Of a stretch of 64,000 nt of DNA, positions 1 through 12,900 are shown in pieces. The notes under the pieces are model-generated. The model searched no databases. It worked only from the letters and a program-made list of their open reading frames with translations, and had not been told where the DNA came from. The translations under genes and the position numbers were made by a program. The stretch is from Mesostigma viride. Taxonomy: Eukaryota > Streptophyta > Mesostigmatophyceae > Mesostigmatales > Mesostigmataceae. The DNA lies in the NCBI GenBank assembly GCA_009746045.1, contig RPFO01001075.1, forward strand, positions 558,501-622,500, written 5' to 3'. The first letter of the stretch is position 1. Each line of letters opens with the position of its first letter.

Positions 1-255
1 GACTTTCCAGTGAGTCTATTACGCCCGCGGTCGCTGTCACAGCACCACAAGTCGCGAAGCTGATTTCGCACATGAAGGGCATGTAGTGTTTAATGTCGCA
101 TATTGGCATTACTCGCTTGCACATGTGTGCATGTGCCGGGGAAACGGACTCGCGTGCCAATTGAAAGCGTGCCTAGGGAATGCGGCGGCTCTTGTGCACG
201 TACAGAATTTTGCAGCGGATAAATTTGTGAGCTGGAATTTTCCGTCATCGGCACG
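1..255. other. 5' flank of the PSD gene
   Basis: This stretch lies upstream of the first ATG of the phosphatidylserine decarboxylase gene. It should hold the promoter and 5' UTR. I see no clear TATA box, tandem repeat or transposon in it. Confidence 0.4.
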
Positions 256-3200
256 ATGAACTTTCCCGGGATCCACGCTCGCCGTGCTGCGCATGTCTCG
301 GCTGCCATTGTCGATGCCTGGCGCCTGGCATCCAACCCAAGGCTTGTCCGTTCCACTTCATTTGCGGGCGCATTGACTTACCACAAAAGCCGTTTCTTTC
401 AAGGAGTGCGGCCCCGCTTCTTTTCCCAACGCCTTAGAGAGCATGATGGACGCTTGCGCTCGACGCTATCGGATGAAGCACTCCTAAAGTCGACTGTGCT
501 TGGTAAGAACTCCGTGTTGCTGCGGCTTCTGTTCTAATGCGACGTGACTGTTGCTCAAGGAGTGAGTACGTTTTGCAAGCATGCATGCGCTTCTACGGTG
601 AACTCCTTGGTAGCGTGGGTTAGCATGGCCTGGTGGTTCAATGACGATGTGATGTCTGCGCGCATCTGCAACGCAACTCGCGCCAGGTTGCTGCGGACAT
701 CACGCGCACAAAGTTGCCACATGGTCGGCAGAGCCCATTTACCGGTTTCCATGTTGTCGGTGCTAGCAGTAGCCTTGTGTTTGGTGCGCGCAGGCAACCA
801 CAGGGGAGCCTCGTGCGGGACGCCAGCACAACCACGCCATTAATACCAGGTGTACATACTAGTAGAACTTTGGCCTTGCGTCCTGCATGCTCTGGCTGCG
901 ACATCCATTGTTAGGAAATGCCTGCCTCTCATTTGTGTCCCATGGTCACGTTCCTGCGGCCACACTGGCTACGCTGTGTCCGCCTGGCTCTATCGTACTG
1001 CTTGACCATGCTTCACCACCTGTCCGCCTGGCTTTATCGTACTGCTGTACCATGCTTCACCACCTGTCCGCCTGGCCCCACCACACCACCCATCCCACCA
1101 CCCATATCACCACCCATCCCACCACCCATCCCGCTACCCATCCCACTGCCCATCCTGCCTGACCCATCTCCTACCTCCCTTCCCACCGCCCATCATCCTG
1201 CCTGACCCGTTTCCTGCTTCCCTTCCCGCTGCCTGGCCGGATGCAGAGGGCCGCGGCACGCTCTTGTCTCGCGTCCAACGGTGGGGAGGCCTGCTGCTGG
1301 CGGCGGGTGGAGCCGCTGCCGTCATCGCTCTAGTAAAGGTAAGGCAGTAGCCCTCGTGTTGGCATCGGCGTGGTCAAGATTATGCACCCCTCCTCACGTC
1401 CGCACAGGGCAGGGCGCGCCAAGCCCTGGTTACACCGCGGCTCACACATCCGCGTGGATGCAAGCGATGGGTTCATGTGCGGCCAGGAAGCGCGAGAGCC
1501 GTGCAAGCAAGCGCGATGCCGTCAAGGCTAGCACGTGTCCATAGCATGTGTTTGGGTGGGGGTTTGACATGTCTACTCGCATCTATCTGCGGAGCTGGCG
1601 TGGCAGGCGAGCCGGCGTCCAAAGAGGACCTTCATCGCCTCCCACAATTCTGAAACACAAACCCAACTTTTCATGCAAGGCTTAGCGTAGAGCTCTCCGC
1701 TTCCTTGCAGATGTCACGAGCGTCGCAGGGAGCTGTAGTGAAGTGTTCACCGTGTCCAACGTACCGCAAGGCTCTTCACAGGGTTGGCTTGCCTTCGGTC
1801 TTTACGACGTTTTCAGTGCACCGTTTCTGGAAGAACCACGGGCAGCATGCAAATGTCGAAGCGCCTTCAGTCTTGCGCACACCAGGGACGTTCCTCGTGA
1901 TGACAACTTGTGCTCCCCTGACACGGTGGTGTGTCGAGCCTCTTCTTTGTTCGTCTTTGTTTGGAGCTACAGTGTATGGTGGTACACTGCATGGTGGCGA
2001 TGACAGCGTGCACATGGGGCCGTCTCTTGTCCCTATCCATGACACGGCATCATAGGGTTGACGTCACAAGAGATGAGACCTGTCACCCACGACAAGATTC
2101 CTACTGCCGTATGACTGGGTAGCTGCACATGGCGCCGTTGCCCCCCGCTGCATGCATGCTAGCAGTCCTGCTGTGCTGAGCGCCCAGCGAACACCCAGGG
2201 GCCAGCATCGGCCCCGTTTGTCCCAACAGCCCGCTCATTCGCCCTTCCTTTGCCCTTCCTTCGCCATGCATTGCGGCCAGTGGAGGAGTGCTTGTGGTTG
2301 ATGGGTACCTCCCTTGCTATTGCTGGGCTGACATCCTTGTGGGTGGTTGCTCCTGCCCCGTTGTGATCCACAGCCACCCACCCCCCCACAGGACGTGGAG
2401 GAGGTAGTGGCCAAGCTGGCAGGGGATTGGGAGGTGGGTGGCATGAGGATACGTTGGGGCATCGTGTTGGGAGTTGGCACACACACGGATGACTCTCTTT
2501 CCCGTTTGCCTCAATTGTGGTGGACTGTCCAGCATCGGAAGGCTTGGGACAAGGGAAGGCTGACAGCAGAGCCTAACCGGGGGCACACGGCAGGGTAGCC
2601 AGCATTTGCAGTCTGTTTCTTATTGTTCGAGATATTGAGTGTGCAAGCGTCGGTGCAGGGTAACATGCACGCCAGCTGGCACCCTCCCCACGCCAAACCT
2701 GCCTTCTTGTCTCTGTGGCCGCTTGGTTCCCCGCGCCGATGGGGAGCAGTGTGTGGCGACATATGGTGGCCCGCCGGCTTGGACCGCCGGCGCTGGCCCC
2801 TGTCCTTGCTTCCTGCCTTGCATCCGCCCATGTGACGTGTGGCCTGTGCTGCCAAGCTTGCCTTTCCTTTCAACACGTGACACGTCCTCCCCCCCTTCTG
2901 CTTGACTTGCTCGTGCTGGCGATGATGCTGGTGCGGGGTGCTTCGCTGATGGGGGATTGTGGTGCTGGTGCTGGTGCTGGGGCTGGGGCTGGGGCTGGGG
3001 CTGGGGCTGGGGCTGGGGCTGGGGCTGGGGCTGGGGCTGGGGCTGGTTCCTTGCGTGCGCCACCCTGCAGATGGCCTTCCTGCGTACGCTTCCGCTCCGC
3101 GTCACCTCCCGCTGGTTTGGTGCCGTGGCGTCAATGGTGAGTCATCGCGCTGCGATGGCCTGGCAAGGATGATAATACCAGCCCTCTGGCGTGCTGCTGG

Positions 3201-6200
3201 CAGATCACTCCCTCACTGCCACATGAGTCCTCTGACGTCAGCATGTCAAGCACAGCGAAACGCTATTGTACGGGCTGGGCATACGTTTCCTGAAATGTCA
3301 GGGCTCCGCCATGCATATGGCATGCTCCCTGTGTTGGGCAATGAGGAGACTGACCTGTTGCCTAGTGGCTGGAGACGCCAGTCCACGCAAGAACGATGCT
3401 TCACCTTGCTCAAGAGCACGGACGGCAGTCGCGGAGTGCAGCGGTGTATACAAGGAAGGGCCGTTCATGAGTGTACAAGGGTAGCTCATGAATGTCTGTG
3501 CATGCCACTGAGGTCGATGCTGTCGGCCGGGCTTCTGTGCCTGTGGTGTGGCATTCCTTGCGCCCAGTTGCACATCCGCACAAACTTGACCCGTGCGCCT
3601 CATGCGTACCGTACCCCTGCTGGCGTGCTCTAATGCCGCCATGTGTCACCCCGCAGGAGCTGCCCCTGTGGCTTCGTCGACCGGTGCACGGCGGCTGGGC
3701 GTGGGCGTTTGATGCAAGTACGTGCGCGCAACATCGCTTGATGTGCGTGCGGTAGCCCCCCACACCAACACATTGTTGCCGCGGGTCCGTCCCCCATCCC
3801 ACCAGCCCCCGCCCATCGCTGCGTGCCCTGTTGCATCCCTTGACGAAACTGTGATCTGCCCATGCCAGTGTTGAGTGCTATCGTACGGCACCCGCATGGG
3901 CAACCCTTGGGTGCTGCCAGCATCACCCAACCCTGACACACATAGTCATGCCCGTGTGGTAAAATGGTATAGCCCATGCAAGCCCTGGTGCAAACTCCTG
4001 GGCCCCGAGGCGCGGTGTCGTTCGTTGGATCCATCAAGTGTCTGCGCCGGACGCCGTTGTGTGTCCGCCTCTGCCTGGTGTCTGCGCTGGACGCCGTTGT
4101 GTGTCCGCCTCTGCCTGGTGTCTGCGCCGGACGCCGTCGTGTGCTCGCCTCTGCCTGGTGTCTGCGCCGGACGCCGTTGTGTGCTCGCCTCTGCCTGGTG
4201 TCTGCGCCGGACGCCGTTGTGTGTCCGCCTCTGCCTGGTGTCTGCGCCGGACGCCGTTGTGTGCTCGCCTCTGCCTGGTGTCTGCGCCGGACGCCGTTGT
4301 GTGCTCGCCTCTGCCTGGTGTCTGCGCCGGACGCCGTTGTGTGTCCGCCTCTGCCTTGGGCATGGGGAAGCACTGCTGGGAGGATACCAGGTCGCATCGT
4401 GTGATGGTAGCGGATATTGTGGGGGGGATGGGACAAGGCACGGTCGCGCGTTCCCATCCCCAACCCATCAAAGGCATCGATGTGCGTGCTTTGCTCGTGT
4501 TAAAGACGCTTGTGGTGAAAGGTGGTCGTTATCTTTGCCGTCGTGTCTGTTTAGGGTATCATATTCTGCCGTCGTGCATCATGCAAGTGCCCAACACGGT
4601 CTTAACCTGTCCCCTGTCTCGCGCGCCTGCCTTCTCTCACCGGGCACGTCCCCCCCCCCCCCCCCCCCCCCCCGTTGTCTACCCCCAGACCTGGATGAGG
4701 CAGAGAAAGACGTGCTGGAGTACGTCAGCCTGCAGGATTTCTTCACACGCAGGCTAGCTCCTGGCGCACGCACCATACAAGGGCAGCCCGGCACGCTGGT
4801 GCGTACGCATGCACCCTGCACACCTGCGCATCTCTTCCGTTGTGTTTCGTGTTGTATTCCGTGTCCTGTCCCGTGTCCTGATCAATGTTGTTTTCCGTGT
4901 GGCATGGCGGGTGGCGAACGCCAACAGGACAAGGCAGCACAAGGGTGTCTTTCCTGCGCAGGATAGTTCTGCTGCTGGTGGCAAGTACCGTGATGGATAG
5001 TGCGATGATGCCCGGGTCAATACATGTGCGCAAACCACTCTGTTGATGTGGAGGTTGCTTGTTTTATTGCTTGCGTCTGTCCTTGCAAAGCTGCAGTTAA
5101 GGGCTGGGCGCATGACATCGTCGGCAAACCTGCTTCTTCCATGTTGACCCAGAGCCACTGTTGACCCTGCACTTTTCAGGCCGCTGGTTGGTTGTGTGCT
5201 GAGCCACGTTTGCTGCTTGCGTCCGCACTGGCTGCTTGCATCTGCAGCTGAGCCCTGTTGACGGCCGGGTCTACAAGGTGGGCGAGGTCATCATCACAAG
5301 AGGGGTGCAAATGGGCCAGCAGACAGCGGCGGTGCAGGTTGCGTCGCCAGCTGCAACTGCACCTCCGCCGGTCGCCAGCATCGAGCAGGTCAAGGGCTGC
5401 AACTTCTCAGTGGAAAGCCTGCTGGGGGCGCCCGCTGCGACTCTGGGGAAGACACCAGCAGCGGGAGAGGCCTCGCACAGGAAAGGGGGTGGCCCGGAGC
5501 CGGCGCGCAGTCGCTGGGATGGCTGGTTTGGGGGGCCCAAGCGAGCCAAGGCGGCTGCAGCACAACCCTCGTCTGCGGGTGCCACCCGAGAGGATACGCA
5601 GAGTGACCGGCGGCTGTTATACTGCACGCTGTACCTGGCCCCGGGCGACTACCACCGCATTCACGCGCCGTGCGATTGGACGGTGTCGATCATGCGACAC
5701 ATCGCAGGTGGGGGCGTGTGGATGGAGGGCGGCGACGTGTGTGGAGCCCGATGCGCGCACAGTCACGGTGTTGCAATATGTGTGGAAACGCCCATGCTGT
5801 CGCACGTGTTGCAATGCATGGGGAAATGGCCACCATCCTAGAATTGCTCGAAGGTCCTAGGTTTGCTAACAGGGGGGTGGGGAGGCATGCATAAACAAGA
5901 AATTCTCTTTCGCAGCTTCCCTTAGATCCAATTTTACCGCGACCAGCAGGTGGGGTCGTCTGTTGTCGTCCAGCAGGTGAGTAATGGCACTGTCGTGCAT
6001 GTGTGGGCACAGGCACTATTGCTGGATACCGCAACATCATCACCGCAGCGTCCGATGGCGTCCGTGGGTTGGTCTGCTCGCTGAGCAGGGAGATAACATT
6101 TGGCCTTTTGTCGTGGACTTGTGAGAAATGTCTCCAGAGGGCATCTGCAGCCCAATCCAGGCATCGTGCGTGACTGGCGTACGCGTACGGGTTGTCGCTT

Positions 6201-9137
6201 CCATGGCATGGCTGTGCCATTCGTCTTTTGCACTTTGCTCCGTTCGCCTCCTTTTTTTCTTCTGGTTTATCAACAAGGGAATGCGCCATTGATATTCCTT
6301 TGTGATGGCACAATCTGCCACATTTGAAATAGAGACATCCCACCCATCTGGATCCCCTTGTCCTCGGCATCTGTGTGCATTGCCCACCCCACATGCTTGC
6401 CGCCAGCCTGCCTGCATGCCTGCATGCATCATGCATGCCTGCATGCATTATTCATGCCTCTGCAATACCACCACGCTGTCCCACCACCGTGTGCGCGCAG
6501 GCTACCTGTTCCCGGTAAATGGCTTCTCGGTGAGATGGATCCCAGGCCTGTACAACATCAATGAGCGGGTGAGTTTGCACAACATCAAGGAGCGGGTGAG
6601 TTTGCACAGCATCAAGGAGCGGGTGAGTTTGCACAGCATCAAGGAGTGGGTGAGTTTGCATAGCATCAGCGAGCGAGTGAGTTTGCACAGCATCAGCAAG
6701 CGGGTAAGGACCGCACTGGTTGGCCCCGGCGTGCATTGGGCTCCTGTTTGTCTATTGGGTATGGTTGCAACTGGGGCAACCGCTCGGCCGTGTAAGGAGC
6801 ATGGCGCGCTTGCGTGACAGGACAGGGGGGCGAGTGCCAGGGGGTATGTGGCACACTAGTAGCCATGAGGCAGAGGGGGAGTCTAGCACCTTTCTGATGG
6901 ACTACATGTCACGACCAAAAACAGATGCCTTGATTAATTGGTCGACTAATTGGTCATCTAATAGATAAGGTGTTGCCCCGGCTGCAGATCATGGAGCCCT
7001 TTTAGATGCCTCTAGGGCGCTGTGCGGCCGTGCAGGCTTTCTGAGAAGCCGAAGTTTTATTTTGTTGCATGGCATCATCCTACAAATATGCTGTTGTCTT
7101 TTCTACCCATGGACGAGCCTCGTCTTGCAGCTGCCAGCAAGCTTGCTCCTTGACATTGCTGTGGTGGGCACTTGGGCGGTGGCTTGCATCGTTGGAATGA
7201 GACTGTCAAGGGCATGGCAACCCCCACTTGCAACACACCCTAAGTTTTGCCCACTGAAGCAGCATGACAGTAGAAAAGAATGGCAGCGTGGGGCATCCCA
7301 AGCATGCAGGAGAACCCTGGCGCATCCTTGTGACACCCCATTGTTTGCCGCTGTGACCTTCACTAACCACACTAGTTGTGGAGCCTGCTGCCCAGATGGC
7401 CTACGGCAAGCTTCGCGTAGGATGGTAATATGGCGTGCAATTATTGCACTCGAGGCGTACTCAAGGCGCGTTGTACGCAAGACGCGTTCCTCTTGCAATG
7501 GCACATACAGCAAGTTTGTTAGGGTGAATCCACCCTGCCTTACCCTACCGCCTGTGTGTGTGTTTTATGTCAAGCTGACCGGGGCCCCTCATTTTTGTTG
7601 TCCAGGGGCAATCGTCTCCGACCCGATTGGAACACAAATGTTGATCCATCTGAACCGCGCGCATCACCTGCACCAGAGGAGGCTGCCGCTTTCGTCCCTC
7701 TTCTAGAGTTACGCTCCTTTTCTTCCGCGATGAACTCACAAGGATGCCGCTTGCTGCGGTGCCACATGCTTGCCCTTGGCGCAGGTGGTCCTTCAAGGCC
7801 ACTGGGAGGAAGGCTTCATGGGGGTGGTGGCGGTCGGGGCCACCAATGTGGGCAACATAGGGGTACGTGCCCTGCCAGGGTGATTTCTTGTCTTTGCGTT
7901 CAGGCCTTGTTGCTGCCTTGTCCTCGATGCCACGGATGTGTACACGGCAGAAGGTCCTTGGACCCTTAGACCGCCATGGCAAACGCTGGGCCCGCTGGTT
8001 GCTGCCTTGGACATACAGATGCCTGCGCTGGTTGTCTCATTGATACAGTTGCCTGTCATGCACCCTGCCAGAAATGCATGTCACCTGCCTGCAACACCTG
8101 GCTGCTAGCTGCAGGCGCTCAGGGTGGCAGCTGGCCACTCGGGCAGGATGCATCAGCGTCTGGCGTGTCCACCATATGGGCACGGTGGGGAGCTTTTGCT
8201 GCCATACTTATGCTGTCGCCTGCGGCCCCGTTTGGAGTGCTGAGTTGGCGCGAGGGCTGTGGCCAAGGGATGTGTGCAACTCGTGCTGTACATCGTGGCT
8301 GTACAAGGGTGGGTGCGAGGGGCGTCAGACCTTCTCCCAATGTGGGCTCAGCTCTACACATGGAGGCCCGTACCTGTGCCCGGGTGGCTGTTGCCTGTCG
8401 CAGGTTGCGTGGGAGCCTGATTTCCATGCCAACAGTGGCCCCCTGCCTGAGCCGACGCGGTTGACTGTGCGGGAGAAGCACTATGGGGGCCCCCATGCCA
8501 CCGCGCAGCATGCTGGTGCTGACCAGGCCAACCAACAGCACCGTGAGGAGAGCGCAGCACGCGAGCCATCGGGCGCGGCTGGCCAGCACGCTGGCACGTT
8601 GGGCCGTGGCGTGGCAGTGGGAGATGAGGTATGGTGCTGCCATGGTCTGCATGTCATTGCATGACGTGTGCTTGCGTCGTCTTCTGGAAGCCTACTGACT
8701 GCTTGCTGTAGATGACGTTTGCTGCAAGTGTTCACGCTGCCTAGCATTTCCCGGTAATGTTGATGGTATCTCGTCAGCACTCGCAACTGACTGGTATCAA
8801 TTAGACAACCAGGTATCATTGAAATTATGCCGACTGATATGTGTAAACATGCACTCGTGTGCATGTTTGTGGGCATGGCATGGACTATGGTACCAGGGAA
8901 CGGAAGTGTCGACTTGATCACTGCCGACAGCTGTCAGGCATTAACATAGAGCTGCTTTTGGCATCCATGTTCTTCCCCTCTCTTCCCGCGCAGATGGCTG
9001 TCTTCAAACTTGGCTCTACTGTTGTGCTGATCTTTGAAGCCCCTAAGGACTACGCTGGGCCTGGTTTTGTGGTAAACCCCGGAGATGTTGTGCGGCTTGG
9101 CCAGCCATTGTGGAGGAAGAATGCGCTGGTCGCTTAG
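256..9137 (+). CDS. PSD1: Phosphatidylserine decarboxylase, mitochondrial type (10 exons)
   Basis: This enzyme converts phosphatidylserine to phosphatidylethanolamine at the inner mitochondrial membrane. Exons: 256-502, 1247-1338, 3071-3136, 3657-3717, 4689-4798, 5248-5707, 6501-6568, 7785-7862, 8404-8628, 8994-9137. They total 1,551 nt (516 aa); all phases agree and every intron is GT-AG. Residues 1-80 are Arg/Ser-rich without acidic clusters, like a mitochondrial presequence. Residues 98-112 (LLLAAGGAAAVIALV) form a membrane segment. Family blocks follow in order: LPLRVTSRWFG, ELPLWLRRPV, LQDFFTRRLAPGAR, LSPVDGRV, YLAPGDYHRIHAPCDW, WIPGLYNINER, VGATNVG, and LGST at 475-478. Proenzymes of this family self-cleave between Gly and Ser of LGST to give a pyruvoyl alpha chain, here about 40 aa. 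An Ala/Pro-rich insert of about 60 residues sits in exon 6, after the VESLLG block. The start is the first ATG that gives the presequence. The gene is convergent with the next one. Confidence 0.95.
1078..1165 (+). repeat. CCCACCCAT-type simple repeat, PSD intron 1
   Basis: Imperfect short repeats of CCACCCATC type lie about 85 bp upstream of the acceptor of PSD exon 2. They extend the pyrimidine-rich context of that acceptor. No coding signal is attached to them. Confidence 0.7.
2957..3046 (+). repeat. GGGGCT hexanucleotide array, PSD intron 2
   Basis: About a dozen copies of GGGGCT follow a few GGTGCT units and end some 25 bp before the acceptor of PSD exon 3. The sense strand has regularly spaced G4 runs and could form G-quadruplexes in DNA or pre-mRNA. 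The unit differs by one base from the GGGGCC hexamer known from human C9orf72. All three sense frames stay open, which creates spurious Gly/Ala/Leu/Trp reading frames. Confidence 0.9.
4038..4357 (+). repeat. 40-bp minisatellite, 8 copies, PSD intron 4
   Basis: Eight nearly identical 40-bp units start at about 4038, 4078, 4118, 4158, 4198, 4238, 4278 and 4318. Each begins TGTCTGCGCCGGACGCCGTT. Units differ mainly by GTCCGCC versus CTCGCC and rare single changes. The array lies wholly in intron 4 and explains the long antisense reading frames seen there. Confidence 0.95.
6554..6709 (+). repeat. 27-bp tandem repeat duplicating the 5' splice site of PSD intron 7
   Basis: Six 27-bp units run from the end of PSD exon 7 into the intron. 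Each contains a donor-like core, CGG|GTGAGTTTGCAC or a close variant. Candidate donors fall at 6569, 6596, 6623, 6650, 6677 and 6704, exactly 27 bp apart, and the last one is GTAAGG. The first donor gives the NER-VVL junction expected for the enzyme family. Any later donor adds multiples of nine residues of VSLHNIKER type, with no stop and no phase change, because 27 is divisible by three. Confidence 0.9.
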
Positions 9138-9909
9138 CAAGTGACATTACACTCATGCACCATGTTGTCAAAGGATGCCAGATGAGAGGTGAGCTGAGTG
9201 GGCGGCCCTACGCCCAGAATCGACCTCATCGGTCATACATTTGAGCAAAGTCGTGCCTGGATTATAGCCCGCATAGCTATCAATACCCGCGGCTGACCGC
9301 TTGAGATCCATTGCAGCCCGAGTTTACATACATGTACATGCCGCAATGGGCACACACCAATTGATCTGGGAATCATTATCATGCATGCACGATTGCACAT
9401 GCATTTGCTGATGTGTACGATCAAGGTTGACCAAGCTATTTAGCACCATGTGTGCGGCTAGCTGGGCCATGGCCAGCAATTTTGCTTAGTACTATGATAG
9501 GTCGCTAGCCTCATGGTCGTTATATCTGACATTGTGTAGCCAAAGCATATCATGTACCAAGCCTTAAAGAAAAATTAAATGAAAATCTGTTATCTGATCC
9601 AATCATGAAATACATTACTTGAGACAACTAAGAGAAAGACGTACCCCTGACCTCTATTGAGGGGACTTCCAACCTTGTCTCCCAGTCGGCTCATGACCCC
9701 TGTCTCAGCCGGTTTACCTTGTCTACCACCAACTGGGTGTTGCAAGGCTTTGAGGACCCTGCATCCTGATGCCCTTTCCTTTGTTTTTTTTTCTTGAGCT
9801 GCCCCGTAACTAGGTGAATTTGTGTGTGCTTCAAAATTCAAGTTTCTCTGGCACGATCATGACTGCCACTCTGCTACCGTCGCGAGCGGGGTGTCCACGC
9901 GCGCACCCA
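9138..9909. other. Intergenic spacer between convergent genes
   Basis: About 770 bp separate the stop codons of PSD (+) and the SirB1-like gene (-). The stretch is AT-richer than its surroundings and should contain both 3' UTRs. I see no repeat array, transposon or further reading frame that can be supported. Confidence 0.5.
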
Positions 9910-12900
9910 TCACTTCTGGGGCTCGCTGGGAGACGCCTTCCACGACTTCTCCAGTAACACGCGCTCCATCTTGTCCAACAGCGCTTGGCACAGCACCGCA
10001 TCCGAGGGGTCGCTCAGGTCCTCCAGCAGCGCCCCAAGCACCAGAGGCGGTCGCTGCGAAGCATCTGCCCTTGCCTCCTTGCAGTACTGTTGAAGCAACG
10101 TGTATGCTTTCTGGCACCCCGCTCACGACGACATTTGTAGGGCGTGGACATGCAGCAGATGCACAGGAGACCACGGCGCAGGCGTTGCAAGCGTAATAAA
10201 GATGAAGGCTCCGCGTGAGGATGGCACGAGGGTGCTCATGGGCATGGTGGTGGGGATGATCCTCCTTGGGCGGACGGCCACATCCAGCGCTCCCATGTGC
10301 ATGTGTGGCCTCATCCTTGCCTGCCCGCATGTATGTAGACCACGGCACACTCTGCTCATGTGCACCCCTTGCCCACACATGTCGATAAGCGCACCCATGG
10401 GGGCCAGCACAGCCCGCAGCTAATCATATACACCTATAAGGATAGGCGCACAAACTGCGCCTGGTAGCAGGAAGGCCTTGTAGCACCAGCACACCACTGC
10501 CACAGCCTGACACCACCGCTATGGCCCTACACCCAACAGCCCTGTGCACACCTGTTCCACAATGCCAAGTATGGGAACTCCCCCAAATAAAGCGTGGTGA
10601 CGTGCCTGGTCTCACGGCGACACATGCCTTGGCCCTTTATGATGCCTGACAGCTAGCACAGAAAGCCACCGATGTCCGTCCTCTGATGCGGCGCCAAAAA
10701 CCTTTGAATACTGCGACTTCTCCCCAACGCCGTATGTGGGCACCTGTGAGCTGAGGGCTGGCTTCACCATGCAGCACCGCTTTGCCGCGGTAGCGGTTCG
10801 TGCACGTACTCCATCGGTGGAATGCTGTGTGAGCACAATGAGTGCGCCATGTTGGGACTTCAACAACACACTTACCAATGCAAGGCACGAAGCATAGCAC
10901 CATGAGGTACTATCATACCCCCAGCACTACACCAACCTGTCATAAACAATACGCGCAGAGAACCCTTGACATTTCGTTCGTCCAGCCTTTTACCACGATC
11001 CAGATGTGGGGTGAAAAGCACAGCCAGGCGAGAATCCCCCCGCACCGCCAAGACCCCGATCCCCCCCTCCCCCCCCAACCCACCTGGGTTTCCCCCAGGT
11101 GATAGTTGAGCAGCGCCAGGTCCCGCAGATGGATGCCCCCAACGATGAGTGCCAAACGCTCTGTGGCCAGCCGTGCACGTGTCAAGTCGCCGTAGGGCCT
11201 GCCCATGCCCTGCAGCCGCGCAAGGAAAGGTGACCAAGACAGATGCACAGTACAGGCGGCCACACGCCAGAAAAATATTTTAGATCACTAAGCTCCCAAT
11301 AAGTTGATTGAGGTACTGTCCGCTGGCACGCAGGCTGACATAATCCTGGACCGGCATGTGTCACACAACAGCCTGAAAAATGCTGAAAAAGGCATTGACA
11401 ATAGCGTGGCCAGACACCCCCAGGGTAGTGCGCTAACCGTACCGGTAGTAGTAGACAAGGTCCTTAAAACTAATAGCCACCAATCTCACCCATCGACCCT
11501 TTGGGTCGATTCGAATCCAATATCGAATAATAAATCACAACCCATCATTCAGATTCGGTAGAACCAGCCGACCCAGAGGTCAGCCGGTGCACAGTTAACA
11601 TACAATTACGAATTTTGCAAGCAAGTCATGTAAAATCAACTAGTCATTGTTTGACCATCTACACGTAGCCGCCGACCTTCATAAACAATGGGGTCCTTCC
11701 AAGAAAACTAGGCGAGCTTGGAACCCTTTGTAAAACTGCATTAGTCAACCCATGTCATAGACAACCACCGAACACATCACAGGCCAGGCATAGCAGCCCT
11801 ATCTTTCCCGCATGCGTTAACTCAAATATACTCAGAGAAAACGGAATTCGTGATTGCATGCCCGGTGGAACGATGGTGACCCCCGCCCCCGCCCCGCCCC
11901 CGCCCCGCCTCCGCCCCCGCCCCCACCCCCGCCCCCGCCCCCGCCCCTGCCCCTGCCCCCGCCCCCACCTAATGTGCTCCGCAGAACGTCCCCCCTCCCT
12001 CTGGGATACATGTGGAAAATGCTGCACAAACCCCCGCATTGATTTGTGGGTTGCACCCGAGAAAGCACCTGCATAGGGGACCCGAGAGAGCACGCTGCGG
12101 CACACGAGAAAGCACCTACATCGGGGCTGCACGTCCCACACAACCACTGTCCAGGTTCAAGCAGCACGTGGGGGCATGGCACGTCCCCAGGGCGCGCCAT
12201 CACTACTATGCCACCGAAGATCTACTGGCCAACCGTGCGTAGGCCATGGCCGCGATTGCTGATCAGCCGCATTGGTATACCAGTGCGGCTGTCCCCGTGC
12301 GCAGGTGAGACTACATCAGCCTTCTGTCTATATAAGCCTCCTCCAGCACTTTCCGCTGAAAATTTTTCTGATACTGCCTCAATTGGACAGCCAAGCGAAG
12401 TGGGTGTGGTCCCTGGTGGATGCGGCATGACACAGGGTGCGTGCTCAGCGCAGGGCCAGACACATCGCATGAGCGGGGCTCCCGATGGACTACGGCTTCG
12501 CAAGGCAACCCCTTTGGATTGGGAGGGGGTTGGATTAGGAAAAAGTTGGAGGCGCGCAAGGGAATGAGGAAGGAAGGAAGGAAGGTCGCATGTGAATCAA
12601 GTTCCCACATGCGCGGCGCGCTCACCTGGATCACGCCCGTCGTCCGGTTGGCTGTCCCCACGCGGCCAGAGACCTGCAGCACAGCCTCTGCTGCGGGTAG
12701 GAAGCCGCTGGGCAGGCTGGGGTCCCACTCCCACGGCCAGAAGGCGCGCTTGAGGCCCTTGAGGATGTCGATGAGCAGACCCTGGGAGGTGACGACCACA
12801 CCCTGGCCGCTGGAGCCCCGCAGGCGCGCGCGCGGGAGGGAATAGGGGCCGGTGGTGCATACCTGCGCGAGGGAGCCGCCGACGCCATGCCATACAGGAG

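Noticed and set aside
1705-2055. Candidate extra PSD exon after the acceptor-like site at about 1,710
   Set aside because: Exons 1247-1338 and 3071-3136 already join in phase to give a continuous family sequence. The translation here has no similarity to the enzyme.
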